A stretch of DNA of 64,000 nucleotides from JBHJGP01 sp050331695 (GTDB lineage Bacteria > Pseudomonadota > Alphaproteobacteria > Geminicoccales > Geminicoccaceae). This document shows, one piece after another, positions 51,543-60,255 of this stretch. A program made the translations under genes and the position numbers. The stretch covers positions 1 to 64,000 of the forward strand of contig JBHJGP010000007.1 of NCBI GenBank assembly GCA_050331695.1. Direction: 5' to 3'. Under the pieces are notes generated by a model. The model was not told the origin of the DNA and did no database searches. It saw nothing but the letters and a program-made list of their open reading frames with translations. The stretch's first letter is position 1. The number at the start of each line of letters is the position of its first letter.

Positions 51543-51738
51543 CGGCGAAATCCCCCTTGGTGTCTCGGCTCGCGGTCGCTGATGGATAAAGGGCGCCGTG
51601 ACCCGACGAACGCTCGATAGAGCAGGACCGCTACATTGTCACCTTCGCAGCCCCGGCGCGCCCACCGGCACGCTAGGAATTGAACAGGCTGCTTGATAAA
51701 CCTGAACGATAACTTTTGCCGATGGTTCGGAGGTGTCG

Positions 51739-53394
51739 ATGATCAAGCGCCTGGCGGTGTGGTTCGTGCTCGTGTCGATCGGCGGTCCGACCGGCGCCCT
51801 CGCCACGACCTTGACCATCGGCACGAGCCAGTTTCCGAGCACGCTCCATCCGAACCTCCAGCTCTCCGTCGCCAAAAGCTACATCCAGCAGATGACGATG
51901 CGCCCGATAACGGCATTCGACCCGGAGTGGGAGCTCGCCTGTTTCCTGTGCACCGATCTGCCGACCCTGGAGAATGGCGGTGCTGTCGCCGTCGACCTCG
52001 ATGATGGCACCAAGGGTGTTCAGATCACCTACAGCCTGCACCCCGACGCGGTCTGGGGCGACGGCACTCCGGTCAGCACCGACGACGTCCTGCTCACCTG
52101 GGAGATCGGCCGCCATCCCAAGATCGGTATAGCCAACCAGGAATTGTACCGCGATATCACCGACATCGATGTTATCGACCAAAAGACATTTCGTCTGCAT
52201 GTGCGTGAACTCGATTTCCGCTACAACGCGATCAACGATTTCCGTCTGATCCCCGCCCATCTCGAACGGGAGATCTTCGAACAGGATCCAGAGCGCTACG
52301 CCGAGCGGACAACGTTCGACAGCGATCCCACTCATCCGGGTCTGGCGTTCGGGCCCTACCGCATCACCGAAATCGAAACCGGGGCTTACGTGGTCCTGGA
52401 GATCAATCCCACCTGGTGGGCCGAACCGCCCGCCTTCGAGCGGATCATCATCAAGACTATCGAGAACACCTCGGCTCTCGCAAGTAACCTGGTCTCGGGC
52501 GATGTAGACATGATCGCGGGCGAACTGGGTCTACCACTGGACCAGGCGATCTCCTTCGAGGCACAGTATGGCGAGGACTATAACTTCCAGTATGAACCGG
52601 GTCTTATTTACGAACATTTGGATCTTAACCTCGACAATCCGATCCTCGCCGATCGGCGGGTGCGCCAGGCTCTTATCCAAGGTGTCGATCGCGCGGCCCT
52701 TTCAACGCAATTGTTCGATGGGCGCCAGCCGGTGGCTCACACGAGCGTGCATCCGCTCGATTGGGTCTACACGGACGACGTTCCGGTTTACGAGCGCAAT
52801 GTCGACGAGGCCATAGCGCTGCTCGAGCAAGCCGGCTGGAAACTCGGCGCAGACGGTATCCGCCGGAACGACGCCGGCGACAGCCTCAGTCTCACATTGA
52901 TGACGACGGCCGGTAATCAAACGCGCGAACGGGTTCAGCAGTTCTTGCAGAGCCAATGGAAAGAGATCGGCGTCGAAATACGCATCCAGAACCAGCCGCC
53001 GCGCGTTTTCTTTGGCGAGACGGTCAGCCGGCGCAAATTCTCCGGCATGGCCCTGTTCGCTTGGATCAGTTCACCGGAGAACCCGCCCCGGTCGACCCTG
53101 CATAGCGAAGAAATCCCGACCGACGAAAATGGCTTCGCCGGTCAGAACTACACCGGCTACTCAAATCCGGAGATGGATGAACTTTTGGACGCAATCGAGC
53201 TCGAGCTGGACCCGGAAGCCCGAAAGCAATTGTGGCACGAGATTCAAAGGATCTACGCCACCGACCTACCGGCCATCCCACTCTATTTCCGGGCGAACGC
53301 CCATATCTGGCCGCACTGGCTGGAGGGTGTCACGCCGACCGGTCACCAGAACAGCTCCAGCCTGTACGTGGAAAACTGGCGCCGAATAAATTGA
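51739..53394 (+). CDS. Peptide ABC transporter substrate-binding protein
   Basis: A 551-residue periplasmic SBP_bac_5 (DppA/OppA) protein. A signal peptide ends near GPTGALATT. The family signature lies around ALIQGVDRAALSTQLFDGRQPVAHTSVHPLDWVY and an NPTWWAEPPAFERIIIK segment. It captures oligopeptides or related nickel/sugar-like ligands for the downstream permeases. The ATG at 51739 is chosen with GGAGG five bases upstream; a GTG two codons earlier is possible. Two permease genes follow, the first starting 13 bases later. Confidence 0.92.
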   Translation: MIKRLAVWFVLVSIGGPTGALATTLTIGTSQFPSTLHPNLQLSVAKSYIQQMTMRPITAFDPEWELACFLCTDLPTLENGGAVAVDLDDGTKGVQITYSLHPDAVWGDGTPVSTDDVLLTWEIGRHPKIGIANQELYRDITDIDVIDQKTFRLHVRELDFRYNAINDFRLIPAHLEREIFEQDPERYAERTTFDSDPTHPGLAFGPYRITEIETGAYVVLEINPTWWAEPPAFERIIIKTIENTSALASNLVSGDVDMIAGELGLPLDQAISFEAQYGEDYNFQYEPGLIYEHLDLNLDNPILADRRVRQALIQGVDRAALSTQLFDGRQPVAHTSVHPLDWVYTDDVPVYERNVDEAIALLEQAGWKLGADGIRRNDAGDSLSLTLMTTAGNQTRERVQQFLQSQWKEIGVEIRIQNQPPRVFFGETVSRRKFSGMALFAWISSPENPPRSTLHSEEIPTDENGFAGQNYTGYSNPEMDELLDAIELELDPEARKQLWHEIQRIYATDLPAIPLYFRANAHIWPHWLEGVTPTGHQNSSSLYVENWRRIN

Positions 53395-53407
53395 TGCCCC
53401 CGGCTTT

Positions 53408-54367
53408 ATGACCAACTTCATCCTTCGGCGCTTGATCCACGCCGGCATCGTCATGATTGCGATGTCCTTTTTTATCTACCTCCTCATCGGCCTGATGCCC
53501 GGTGATCCGATCGATCTTCTGGCCAACGCCAATCCCGAAATCACCGCCGCGGACGTGGCCCGTCTCAAGGCGCTTTACGGCCTCGACCGTCCCCTCCTCG
53601 AGCGCTACGGCAATTGGCTGGGCGCAACGATCCAAGGCGACTTCGGTTACTCACGGCTTTACGCGAAACCGGTCTTGGAGGTTCTGGCAACGCCGATCCT
53701 GAACACGGTAATTTTGATGGCGTCCAGCCTGATCCTGGCCTGCCTACTCGCCCTGCCGCTCGCCCTCGTCGCCGCCCGTTTCCGCCGCACTTGGCTGGAC
53801 CACGGGGTCAACTGCCTCGCCTTCGCCGGCATGTCGGTTCCCAGTTTCTGGCTCTGCCTGCTCATGATCCTCCTGTTCGCGGTCGAGCTTAGATGGCTGC
53901 CGGCGGGCGGCGTCTACAGCGTCGGCGACGGCTCCTTCATCGACCGGCTGGAACATGCGGTGCTTCCGGTGGCGACGCTTACCGTCCTCACCCTGGGCAC
54001 GATCGTCCGTTTCGGTCGCGGCGCCCTGATCGAGGGATTGGGTGAGGCCTATGTCCGGACCGCGCGAGCGAAGGGCCTTGGCCGCATGGCGGCGATCAAT
54101 CGCCACGTCCTGCCGAACGCGCTTCTGCCGGTCGTGACCGTCCTCGCGCTTAACTTCGGCACCCTGCTTTCTGGCGCGCTCGTCATCGAGACCATTTTCG
54201 CCTATGGCGGGATGGGCAAACTGATCTATGACGCCGTGCTCGGCAACGACTTCAATCTGGCCCTGATCGGGCTTCTCGCGGCGACCATCCTGACCCTGTT
54301 GAGCAGCCTTTTCGCCGACATCCTCTACGCCTGGCTGGACCCGAGGATAACCTATGGCGACGGCTAG
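53408..54367 (+). CDS. Peptide ABC transporter permease (DppB-type)
   Basis: A 319-residue inner-membrane permease with about six helices. It begins TNFILRRLIHAGIVMIAMSFFIYLLIGLMPGDPID, the typical DppB start. The EAA-like loop is present in EGLGEAYVRTARAKGLGRMAAINRHVLPNALLPV, which docks to the ATPase. It works with the next permease and the SBP. It overlaps the next gene by 14 bases, so they are coupled. The needed ATPase genes are not next to it. Confidence 0.93.
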   Translation: MTNFILRRLIHAGIVMIAMSFFIYLLIGLMPGDPIDLLANANPEITAADVARLKALYGLDRPLLERYGNWLGATIQGDFGYSRLYAKPVLEVLATPILNTVILMASSLILACLLALPLALVAARFRRTWLDHGVNCLAFAGMSVPSFWLCLLMILLFAVELRWLPAGGVYSVGDGSFIDRLEHAVLPVATLTVLTLGTIVRFGRGALIEGLGEAYVRTARAKGLGRMAAINRHVLPNALLPVVTVLALNFGTLLSGALVIETIFAYGGMGKLIYDAVLGNDFNLALIGLLAATILTLLSSLFADILYAWLDPRITYGDG

Positions 54368-55256
54368 GCTAAAGCTGCGCCCTGTCGGCCGGACGCCGAT
54401 GAGCCCGGTCGCCTGGCTGGCGGCGACGGTTCTGGCCTTGATAACCCTCGCCTGCCTGGCGGCACCTTGGATTGCAGGCCTCACCGGCGTCGGCCCGGAC
54501 AGTGTCGATATCCTCAACCGATTGGGGCCGCCCAGCGCCGCCCATCCGCTTGGCACCGACGATTTAGGGCGGGATCTGCTCCAGCGTCTTCTCCTCGGCG
54601 GTCAGGTTTCGCTTATGGTGGGTGTGCTCGGCGCGGTGGCGTCGGCGCTGGTGGGCGGTGTCATAGGCGTTCTCGCGGGCTACGTTGGCGGCCGCACGGA
54701 CGATCTCCTGATGCGCTTCACGGATTCGGTGATCGCGCTGCCGGCCCTGCCAGTCCTGATCGTCTTAGCGGCGGTCGACTTCACCGAAGTGCCGGCGCTG
54801 GCCTGGCTCGCCTCGAGCCAGGCGGATACGGCGAGGATCGTCTTCTTGGTGACGCTCTTTGGTTGGACGACGGTGGCGCGCGTGGTTCGGGCGCAAACCT
54901 TGAGCCTGCGCCGGCGAGAGTTCATTCGGGCCGCGGAAGCCCTGGGCATGTCGCCGATCAGCATTATGGCGAGGCACATAGCACCGAATGTCCTGGGCCC
55001 TGTGATCGTTGCCACAACCTTGGCGGTGGGCAACGTGATACTGCTCGAAACGACGTTGAGCTTCCTCGGTCTCGGGATACAACCACCGACGCCGAGCTGG
55101 GGAGGCATGCTCAGCGCGGCTCAGGATCTGATGTGGCAAGCGCCGCATCTGGCGGTGTTTCCGGGCCTCGCGATTTTCGTGTCGGTGGTGGCAATCAACC
55201 TTGTGGGAGACGGCTTGCTCACGCTGCTGGACCGAACCGACGACGCCTTAACCTGA
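54354..55256 (+). CDS. Peptide ABC transporter permease (DppC-type)
   Basis: A 300-residue permease partner with PSAAHPLGTDDLGRDLLQRLLLGGQVSLMVG, the family's N-terminal signature. The coupling loop is LSLRRREFIRAAEALGMSPISIMARHIAPNVLGPVIV, and ETTLSFLGLGIQPPTPSWGGML is near the end. It forms the channel with the upstream permease. No DppD/DppF-type ATPase follows; the next gene is a polysaccharide kinase 206 bases on. The ATPases must be encoded elsewhere or shared with another importer. Confidence 0.93.
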   Translation: MATARLKLRPVGRTPMSPVAWLAATVLALITLACLAAPWIAGLTGVGPDSVDILNRLGPPSAAHPLGTDDLGRDLLQRLLLGGQVSLMVGVLGAVASALVGGVIGVLAGYVGGRTDDLLMRFTDSVIALPALPVLIVLAAVDFTEVPALAWLASSQADTARIVFLVTLFGWTTVARVVRAQTLSLRRREFIRAAEALGMSPISIMARHIAPNVLGPVIVATTLAVGNVILLETTLSFLGLGIQPPTPSWGGMLSAAQDLMWQAPHLAVFPGLAIFVSVVAINLVGDGLLTLLDRTDDALT

Positions 55257-55462
55257 AAGATTCGATATTTCTGGCAAACAGCTTCCTGTCTGTTCACCCA
55301 GAAAGTCATAACCCAGGATGGATCTTCAACAGCCGGCATGACCTTCGGTGACGCCTCCGCTATAGAGAGGTACCCCACCGTGGTGTCGGCTATAGACGAC
55401 GGACGGTCAAACCACCACTTGAGCGCGGAAGCCGCCTGCAGCCACTGAATTGGGAAGACAAG

Positions 55463-57757
55463 ATGGCGTACTACCCAGCATATGATTCGATCGCGGACCA
55501 ACCGTCTTCTGACGAACTTGATCTGCGCGAAATCTGGCGGGCGGTTTGGCGGCGCAAATGGCTGCTCGTGTTCACAATCGGCGTGTTCGTCGCTGGTGCT
55601 CTCTTCTATGTCGAGCGGGTAACGCCCCGCTACACCGGCAAGTCCGTCGTCCGCCTGATCCAACCCCAGGAAGCGGAAACAGTCGATCTGCCTTTGCTGG
55701 GCACGGCCTTCGAATCCGGCGGCCCGACCCTCGAGACAGAGCTGGAATATCTCCAGTCGCGAGCCTTCGCCGCGCGAATGGTCGATGAACTCGGCCTGAT
55801 GAGTGATCCCGAATACAATTCCAGGCTGCAGCCGGAATCGGCTCCTTTCTGGGAAAGCTGGGGGCTCGGCGAGTATGTTCCCGAAGATTTGGTCGCGACC
55901 GTCAGGGGCTGGGTTGGCCTCGGCGGCGATGCCGAGAGCCCGGCCGATCCGTTCCAGGAAAGTGGTGCGGCCACCAATCCGCTATTCGAAGGTGTGAGCG
56001 AAGAAGAGCTGACGCGCTCGAAGGTGATCAACCGCTTTCTCAGCGCCTTCTCGCCCCAGGCCGTCGGCAATACGCTTATCATCAGTCTCGGCTTCGAGTC
56101 CGAGAGTCCGACCAAAGCGGCCCGAATCGCCGGCGCGATCGCCGAAACCTACCTGCAAGCGCAATTGGAGCGAAAATACGAGAATTCGGAACGCCTCGTC
56201 ACCTGGCTGAACGAGCGGACCGAGGAGCTGCGGGCCGACGTGGCCAGCGCCGAGCAGGCGATCGTGAGTTATCAGTCCGAGCGGGGTCTCGCCGGCGAAG
56301 GACGGCAATCGTCGATCGAACTTCAGCTTGCCCAGATGAATGCCGAACTCGCCCGCGCCCAGACCGCGCGCGCCCAGGCCGAAGCGCGCTTCAACCAGAC
56401 CAGCGCCGTCCGCAGCAATCCGGCCCTCGCGGCCGATGTTCTCGGATCGCCGCTGATGCAGAGCCTGCGCGAACAGGAAACCCAATTGCTCCGGCGCTTG
56501 TCCGAGATGCGCTCGACATTCGGCGATCGGCATCCGACGATGCTCAACCTGCAGGCGGAGCTCGACAGCATCTACGCCAAGATGAACCAAGAGGTGGAAC
56601 GCATCGTCAGCGATTTTCGCAATGAGGTCGCGGTGGCCCGCGCCGGCGAGCGAGAATTGCAGAACCAGATCGCGGCGCTACAGGGCCAGGTCGCCCAACA
56701 GGACAGCGATTCGGTTGAATTGCAGGCGCTGCGCCGGGACGCCGATGCCACGCGTCAGGTATTCGAAGCCTTTCTCCTGAAGGCCCAGCAGATTATCGAA
56801 AGCCGGGCCATCATCCGCCCCGACGCCGAGATCATGTCCAACCCCGAGGTGCCGGGCTCGCCCTCGTTCCCCAACAAGAAGCTCATCTTGATCATCGCGA
56901 TCGGAGCCTCGCTTCTGGTCGCATCCGGATTGATCTTCGTGATCGAACGGCTCGATTCCGATTTCGGCTTCCGCAGCTCCGACGAGGTGCTTGCGGCGAC
57001 CGGCTTGAGGGCTCTCGCCCTGGTGCCGGATCTGAGCAAGCGCGAGACCCGGGGCAATTCGGCCGAAGACTACATCCTGCAAAAGCCCAATTCGGCCTTC
57101 GCGGAAGCGTTGCAGCGGGTCCGAACGAGCCTGTTTCTGGGTGACCCCGAACAGACGCCCAAAACCATCCTGGTAACCTCTTCGGTGCCGTTCGAAGGCA
57201 AGACCTTGCTCACGGCATCCCTGGCCCGCCAGTCGGCACGCTCGGGTCTTCGTGTGCTGCTGGTCGATGCCGATCTGCGCCGGCCGCGTTTGCACGAGAT
57301 CATCCGGGTCGCCAACACCGATGGCCTCGGTGATGTGCTTCAGGGCAATGTCGACACCGATGCCGCCGTGCGAACGGACGGCAAGTCGGGCCTCGATTTC
57401 ATCCCCGCCGGCAGCATGGTCGCGAGCCCGCCCGACCTCTTCCGCTCGGAGCAGATGAAACAGTTCCTGGAAGATGCGGCCGACGTCTACGATCTGGTGC
57501 TGATCGACAGCCCGCCCGTGGGCGCGGTCTCCGACAGTTTCATTCTGTCAGGCCTGATCGACCGGACCCTCTACGTTGTCCGCTGGGAGGAAACACCCCG
57601 CGACGTGGCCATGGCGGGGATCCGGCAGACGGTGGAAGCGGGCGCTAATCTCGCGGGCGTGGTCCTGTCCCGGGTCAACGTCAAGAAGCACGCCCGCTAC
57701 GGCTATACGGACTCCGGCTACTATCGCGGTCAGTACAGCCGCTACTACGTGAACTAA
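55463..57757 (+). CDS. Wzc/BY-kinase polysaccharide co-polymerase
   Basis: A 764-residue inner-membrane protein joining a Wzz chain-length domain to a bacterial tyrosine kinase. The first helix is near residues 33-52 (WLLVFTIGVFVAGALFYV). A large coiled-coil periplasmic region spans about 200-440. A second helix (KKLILIIAIGASLLVASGLIFVIE) leads to the kinase. Walker A is in S-S-V-P-F-E-G-K-T, Walker A' is in LLVDADLRRP, and Walker B is in LVLIDSPP. The C-terminus has the Y-rich autophosphorylation tail YGYTDSGYYRGQYSRYYVN. It controls exopolysaccharide length and export. The galU-ugd block at the left end could supply precursors. Confidence 0.93.
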   Translation: MAYYPAYDSIADQPSSDELDLREIWRAVWRRKWLLVFTIGVFVAGALFYVERVTPRYTGKSVVRLIQPQEAETVDLPLLGTAFESGGPTLETELEYLQSRAFAARMVDELGLMSDPEYNSRLQPESAPFWESWGLGEYVPEDLVATVRGWVGLGGDAESPADPFQESGAATNPLFEGVSEEELTRSKVINRFLSAFSPQAVGNTLIISLGFESESPTKAARIAGAIAETYLQAQLERKYENSERLVTWLNERTEELRADVASAEQAIVSYQSERGLAGEGRQSSIELQLAQMNAELARAQTARAQAEARFNQTSAVRSNPALAADVLGSPLMQSLREQETQLLRRLSEMRSTFGDRHPTMLNLQAELDSIYAKMNQEVERIVSDFRNEVAVARAGERELQNQIAALQGQVAQQDSDSVELQALRRDADATRQVFEAFLLKAQQIIESRAIIRPDAEIMSNPEVPGSPSFPNKKLILIIAIGASLLVASGLIFVIERLDSDFGFRSSDEVLAATGLRALALVPDLSKRETRGNSAEDYILQKPNSAFAEALQRVRTSLFLGDPEQTPKTILVTSSVPFEGKTLLTASLARQSARSGLRVLLVDADLRRPRLHEIIRVANTDGLGDVLQGNVDTDAAVRTDGKSGLDFIPAGSMVASPPDLFRSEQMKQFLEDAADVYDLVLIDSPPVGAVSDSFILSGLIDRTLYVVRWEETPRDVAMAGIRQTVEAGANLAGVVLSRVNVKKHARYGYTDSGYYRGQYSRYYVN

Positions 57758-57790
57758 TCTCCCGGGCCGCCGAGGCCGGAGCTGGCCGTC

Positions 57791-57833
57791 TTTCAATTGA
57801 AAGTCGAAATAGATTGTCTATTTAACAATCTAT
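57791..57833. promoter_or_regulatory. Palindrome and hairpin over the comF start
   Basis: A perfect palindrome TTTCAATTGAAA lies at 57791-57802. It is followed by a nine-base inverted repeat, ATAGATTGT at 57809-57817 and ACAATCTAT at 57825-57833, with a seven-base loop. The right arm ends within the comF ATG (57832-57834), and no ribosome-binding site is visible. It could be an operator or an RNA structure gating translation. Confidence 0.5.
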
Positions 57834-58590
57834 GGTTTTCGACCTTTCCTGGAGGCCAGCGCCAGCCGAGTGGTTTAAGCGTGGCCTCGATCTGGTTTTG
57901 CCGCCCCGCTGTCACGGCTGCGGCTCGGTCCTCTATGGCGATGACGGGCTGTGCGGCGACTGCTGGGGCCGGCTGACCTTTATCGCCCCACCCTTTTGCC
58001 GGATCTGCGGTTTTCCCTTGCCCGGCAGCTCGGTCGATCAGCCTTTGTGCGCGGGTTGCGCGGCGAAACCGCCCGTGTTTGACCGGGCCCGGGCGGCCCT
58101 CCGCTACGACAATGCCAGCCGCCACTACATCCTGCGCTTCAAGAACCAGGGACGGCTCGCGGTGCAGGGGCTCTTCGCCCGCTGGCTCCATCACGCCGGC
58201 ACCGAAATCTTGGCGGAAACCGACGTCATCGTCCCTGTGCCGCTACACCGGTGGAAGCTGTTTCGAAGGGGCTTCAATCAGGCGGCGCTACTCGCCCAGA
58301 GGCTGGCTTCCCGAACCGGCCATCCGGTCGAGGTCAATGCTTTCCGGCGTATCCAGGCGACCCAATCGCAGAAGGGCCTGGGCGGTAATCAGAGATTGAC
58401 GAACATAACCGCTCAAGCGTTCGGCGTGGCGCCTGAGAGGCCGGCGTCCTTCCTCGACCAGCGGGTCCTGCTGATTGACGACGTGCTGACCACCGGCGCC
58501 ACGGCCAGCGCCTGTGCGAACGCCCTCAAGCGCGCTGGCGCTCTATCGGTTGACGTGCTCAGCCTAGCGAGGGTGGTAAGGAGTGGCTGA
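57832..58590 (+). CDS. comF: ComF family protein
   Basis: A 252-residue ComF-like protein, linked to DNA uptake in competent bacteria and otherwise of unclear role. The zinc-ribbon start has CHGCG, CGDCWG and CRICGF, followed by C-x2-C in CAGCA. The C-terminal phosphoribosyltransferase-like domain has VLLIDDVLTTGATASACANALKRAG. The ATG at 57832 is used because it is the only nearby one, though no ribosome site is seen. The gene following, grxC, overlaps the area, suggesting a tightly packed transcript comF-grxC-DUF1178, a common alphaproteobacterial order. Confidence 0.9.
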   Translation: MVFDLSWRPAPAEWFKRGLDLVLPPRCHGCGSVLYGDDGLCGDCWGRLTFIAPPFCRICGFPLPGSSVDQPLCAGCAAKPPVFDRARAALRYDNASRHYILRFKNQGRLAVQGLFARWLHHAGTEILAETDVIVPVPLHRWKLFRRGFNQAALLAQRLASRTGHPVEVNAFRRIQATQSQKGLGGNQRLTNITAQAFGVAPERPASFLDQRVLLIDDVLTTGATASACANALKRAGALSVDVLSLARVVRSG

Positions 58591-58633
58591 AACACCATAT
58601 CACGCAGGCTGCTTAAAATTTGGAGTTCGTCTC

Positions 58634-58921
58634 TTGGCCCAGGTTGAAATTTATACAACGCCGTTTTGTGGGTTCTGTGCGCGGGCCAAGCGCCTTTTGC
58701 AATCGAAGGGCGTGAACTTCGACGAGATCGACCTCAGCAAGCAACCGAACCGGCGTGACGAGATGATCGAAAGGTCTGGCGGGAGGCATACCGTACCTCA
58801 GATCTTCATCGATGGCCGTGGTATCGGCGGTTCTGATGATCTCCGCGCTCTGGATTCCAGTGGAGAACTCGACACCCTCCTTAATGGCACGCAAAACGCG
58901 GGTGAAAGCGCAGCTCAATGA
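58634..58921 (+). CDS. grxC: Glutaredoxin 3
   Basis: A 95-residue glutaredoxin that reduces disulfides using glutathione. The active site is C12-G-F-C15 rather than the common CPYC. The glutathione-binding TVPQIFIDG and GGSDDLRAL follow. I use TTG at 58634-58636, eight bases after GGAG, because homology begins at once; an open frame from GTG 58583 would add 17 unrelated residues. The stop overlaps the next gene's start. Confidence 0.93.
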   Translation: MAQVEIYTTPFCGFCARAKRLLQSKGVNFDEIDLSKQPNRRDEMIERSGGRHTVPQIFIDGRGIGGSDDLRALDSSGELDTLLNGTQNAGESAAQ

Positions 58922-59328
58922 TCTGCTTTACGCTCCAGTGCGCCGATCTTCATCGCTTTGAAGCCTGGTTTCGCAATGGCGAGACTTATGACGAGCAGGC
59001 GGCGGCCGGTCAGATCGAGTGCCCCGTTTGCGGTAACCGGACGATCGAGAAAGCGCCGATGGCGCCTGCGATCACCAAACCGAAGGCCGAGCGGTCCCAG
59101 TCCATGGCGCTACAGGCCAGACAATTCGCGAGGGCGCTGAAAGCCCATGTCGAGGCCAATTTCGAATCCGTTGGCGAGCGTTTCCCGGAGGAAGCCCGAA
59201 AGATCCACTACGGCGAAGCCGAAGAACGATCCATCTACGGCCAAGCCACGGTCGAGCAGGCGAAGGAACTGGTCGACGAGGGCATCAAGGTAGCACCCAT
59301 ACCGGATGTGCCTGATCACGACGCGTGA
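58918..59328 (+). CDS. DUF1178 family protein
   Basis: A 136-residue DUF1178 protein of unknown function, found widely next to grxC in alphaproteobacteria. The N-terminus reads MICFTLQCADLHRFEAWF, followed by a single zinc-ribbon-like CPVCG, then a helical C-terminal half. The ATG overlaps the grxC stop as ATGA, so it is coupled. No enzymatic residues are known. It is convergent with ubiG, with nine bases between. Confidence 0.9.
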   Translation: MICFTLQCADLHRFEAWFRNGETYDEQAAAGQIECPVCGNRTIEKAPMAPAITKPKAERSQSMALQARQFARALKAHVEANFESVGERFPEEARKIHYGEAEERSIYGQATVEQAKELVDEGIKVAPIPDVPDHDA

Positions 59329-59337
59329 GCGATTTGA

Positions 59338-60078
59338 TCAGGAACGAGCAAACGCCAGATAGTTTACGCCCACGTCTTTGCTCAGGACGAAACGGTCCTG
59401 GTCCGCGACCCAGCTCATTCCGGCCAGCCGCTCGATCATCAGACCACTTGCCCGGCACCACCGCGCAAGCTCGCTCGGCTTAATCAACCGACTGTAGCTG
59501 TGGCTGCCGCGAGGTAGCCATCCCAGCAACCATTCGGCACCGACGATCGCCTCGGCGAAGGCTCGGGGCGTTCGATTGATGGTCGACAGGACCAGGCATC
59601 CTCGGGGTTTCAGGCCCCGGGACAAGGAGCGGACGAAATGATCAGGCTCGGCGACATGCTCGATCACCTCCATCGCCGTGATCACATCGAAACGGGCTCC
59701 CTCGTCGACCAGCGCTTCGAGGCTGGTGGCACGATAGTCGATAACCAACCCGCCCAATTCGGCGTGGGCTTGCGCCGCCCGGATCGCCTCATGAACCGGG
59801 TCGATCGCGGTGACTTCGGCGCCCAGACGGCAAAGCGGCTCGGCTAGAAGACCTCCACCGCAGCCGACATCGAGAATGCTCAACCCTTTGAGCGAAGCTC
59901 GGGCGGGTCGATCACCTAGACTAAAATATCTGTGCAGATTGTCCTTCAGAAAGGCGATGCGTGGCGGATTGAGCTTATGCAGAGGCGCGAGCGGCCCGTT
60001 CTCGTCCCACCAGCTATCGGCCAACCGGCGGAAGCGCTCAGCCTCGGCCGGATCGACGGTGAGCGCCCGTTCGGTCAT
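59338..60078 (-). CDS. ubiG: Ubiquinone methyltransferase UbiG
   Basis: A 246-residue SAM-dependent O-methyltransferase for two steps of ubiquinone synthesis. It begins with FRRLADSWWDENGPLAPLHKLNPPRI. The SAM site is LDVGCGGGLLAEPLCRLGAEVTAID, followed by EVIEHVAEPDHF. The ATG at 60076-60078 has GAGGG upstream at good spacing; an ATG three codons earlier would sit directly against that site. It is divergent from lysC across about 180 bases, which is a common alphaproteobacterial arrangement. Confidence 0.93.
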   Translation of the reverse strand: MTERALTVDPAEAERFRRLADSWWDENGPLAPLHKLNPPRIAFLKDNLHRYFSLGDRPARASLKGLSILDVGCGGGLLAEPLCRLGAEVTAIDPVHEAIRAAQAHAELGGLVIDYRATSLEALVDEGARFDVITAMEVIEHVAEPDHFVRSLSRGLKPRGCLVLSTINRTPRAFAEAIVGAEWLLGWLPRGSHSYSRLIKPSELARWCRASGLMIERLAGMSWVADQDRFVLSKDVGVNYLAFARS

Positions 60079-60255
60079 CGCATCCATCCCTCGCCCTACA
60101 CGCTCCGATTGTCCGTCTGGGCCACTAAGCGCTCTACTTGCTGTTGCAGCAGGCGACGACTACAACACCTCAATTCTCGCGAGACAAGGCTGGGTTGTTG
60201 CGACCGGTTGGCGGCCGGGCGGCGCACGGGCCTACGGATCAGGAAAGCTTCTCTG

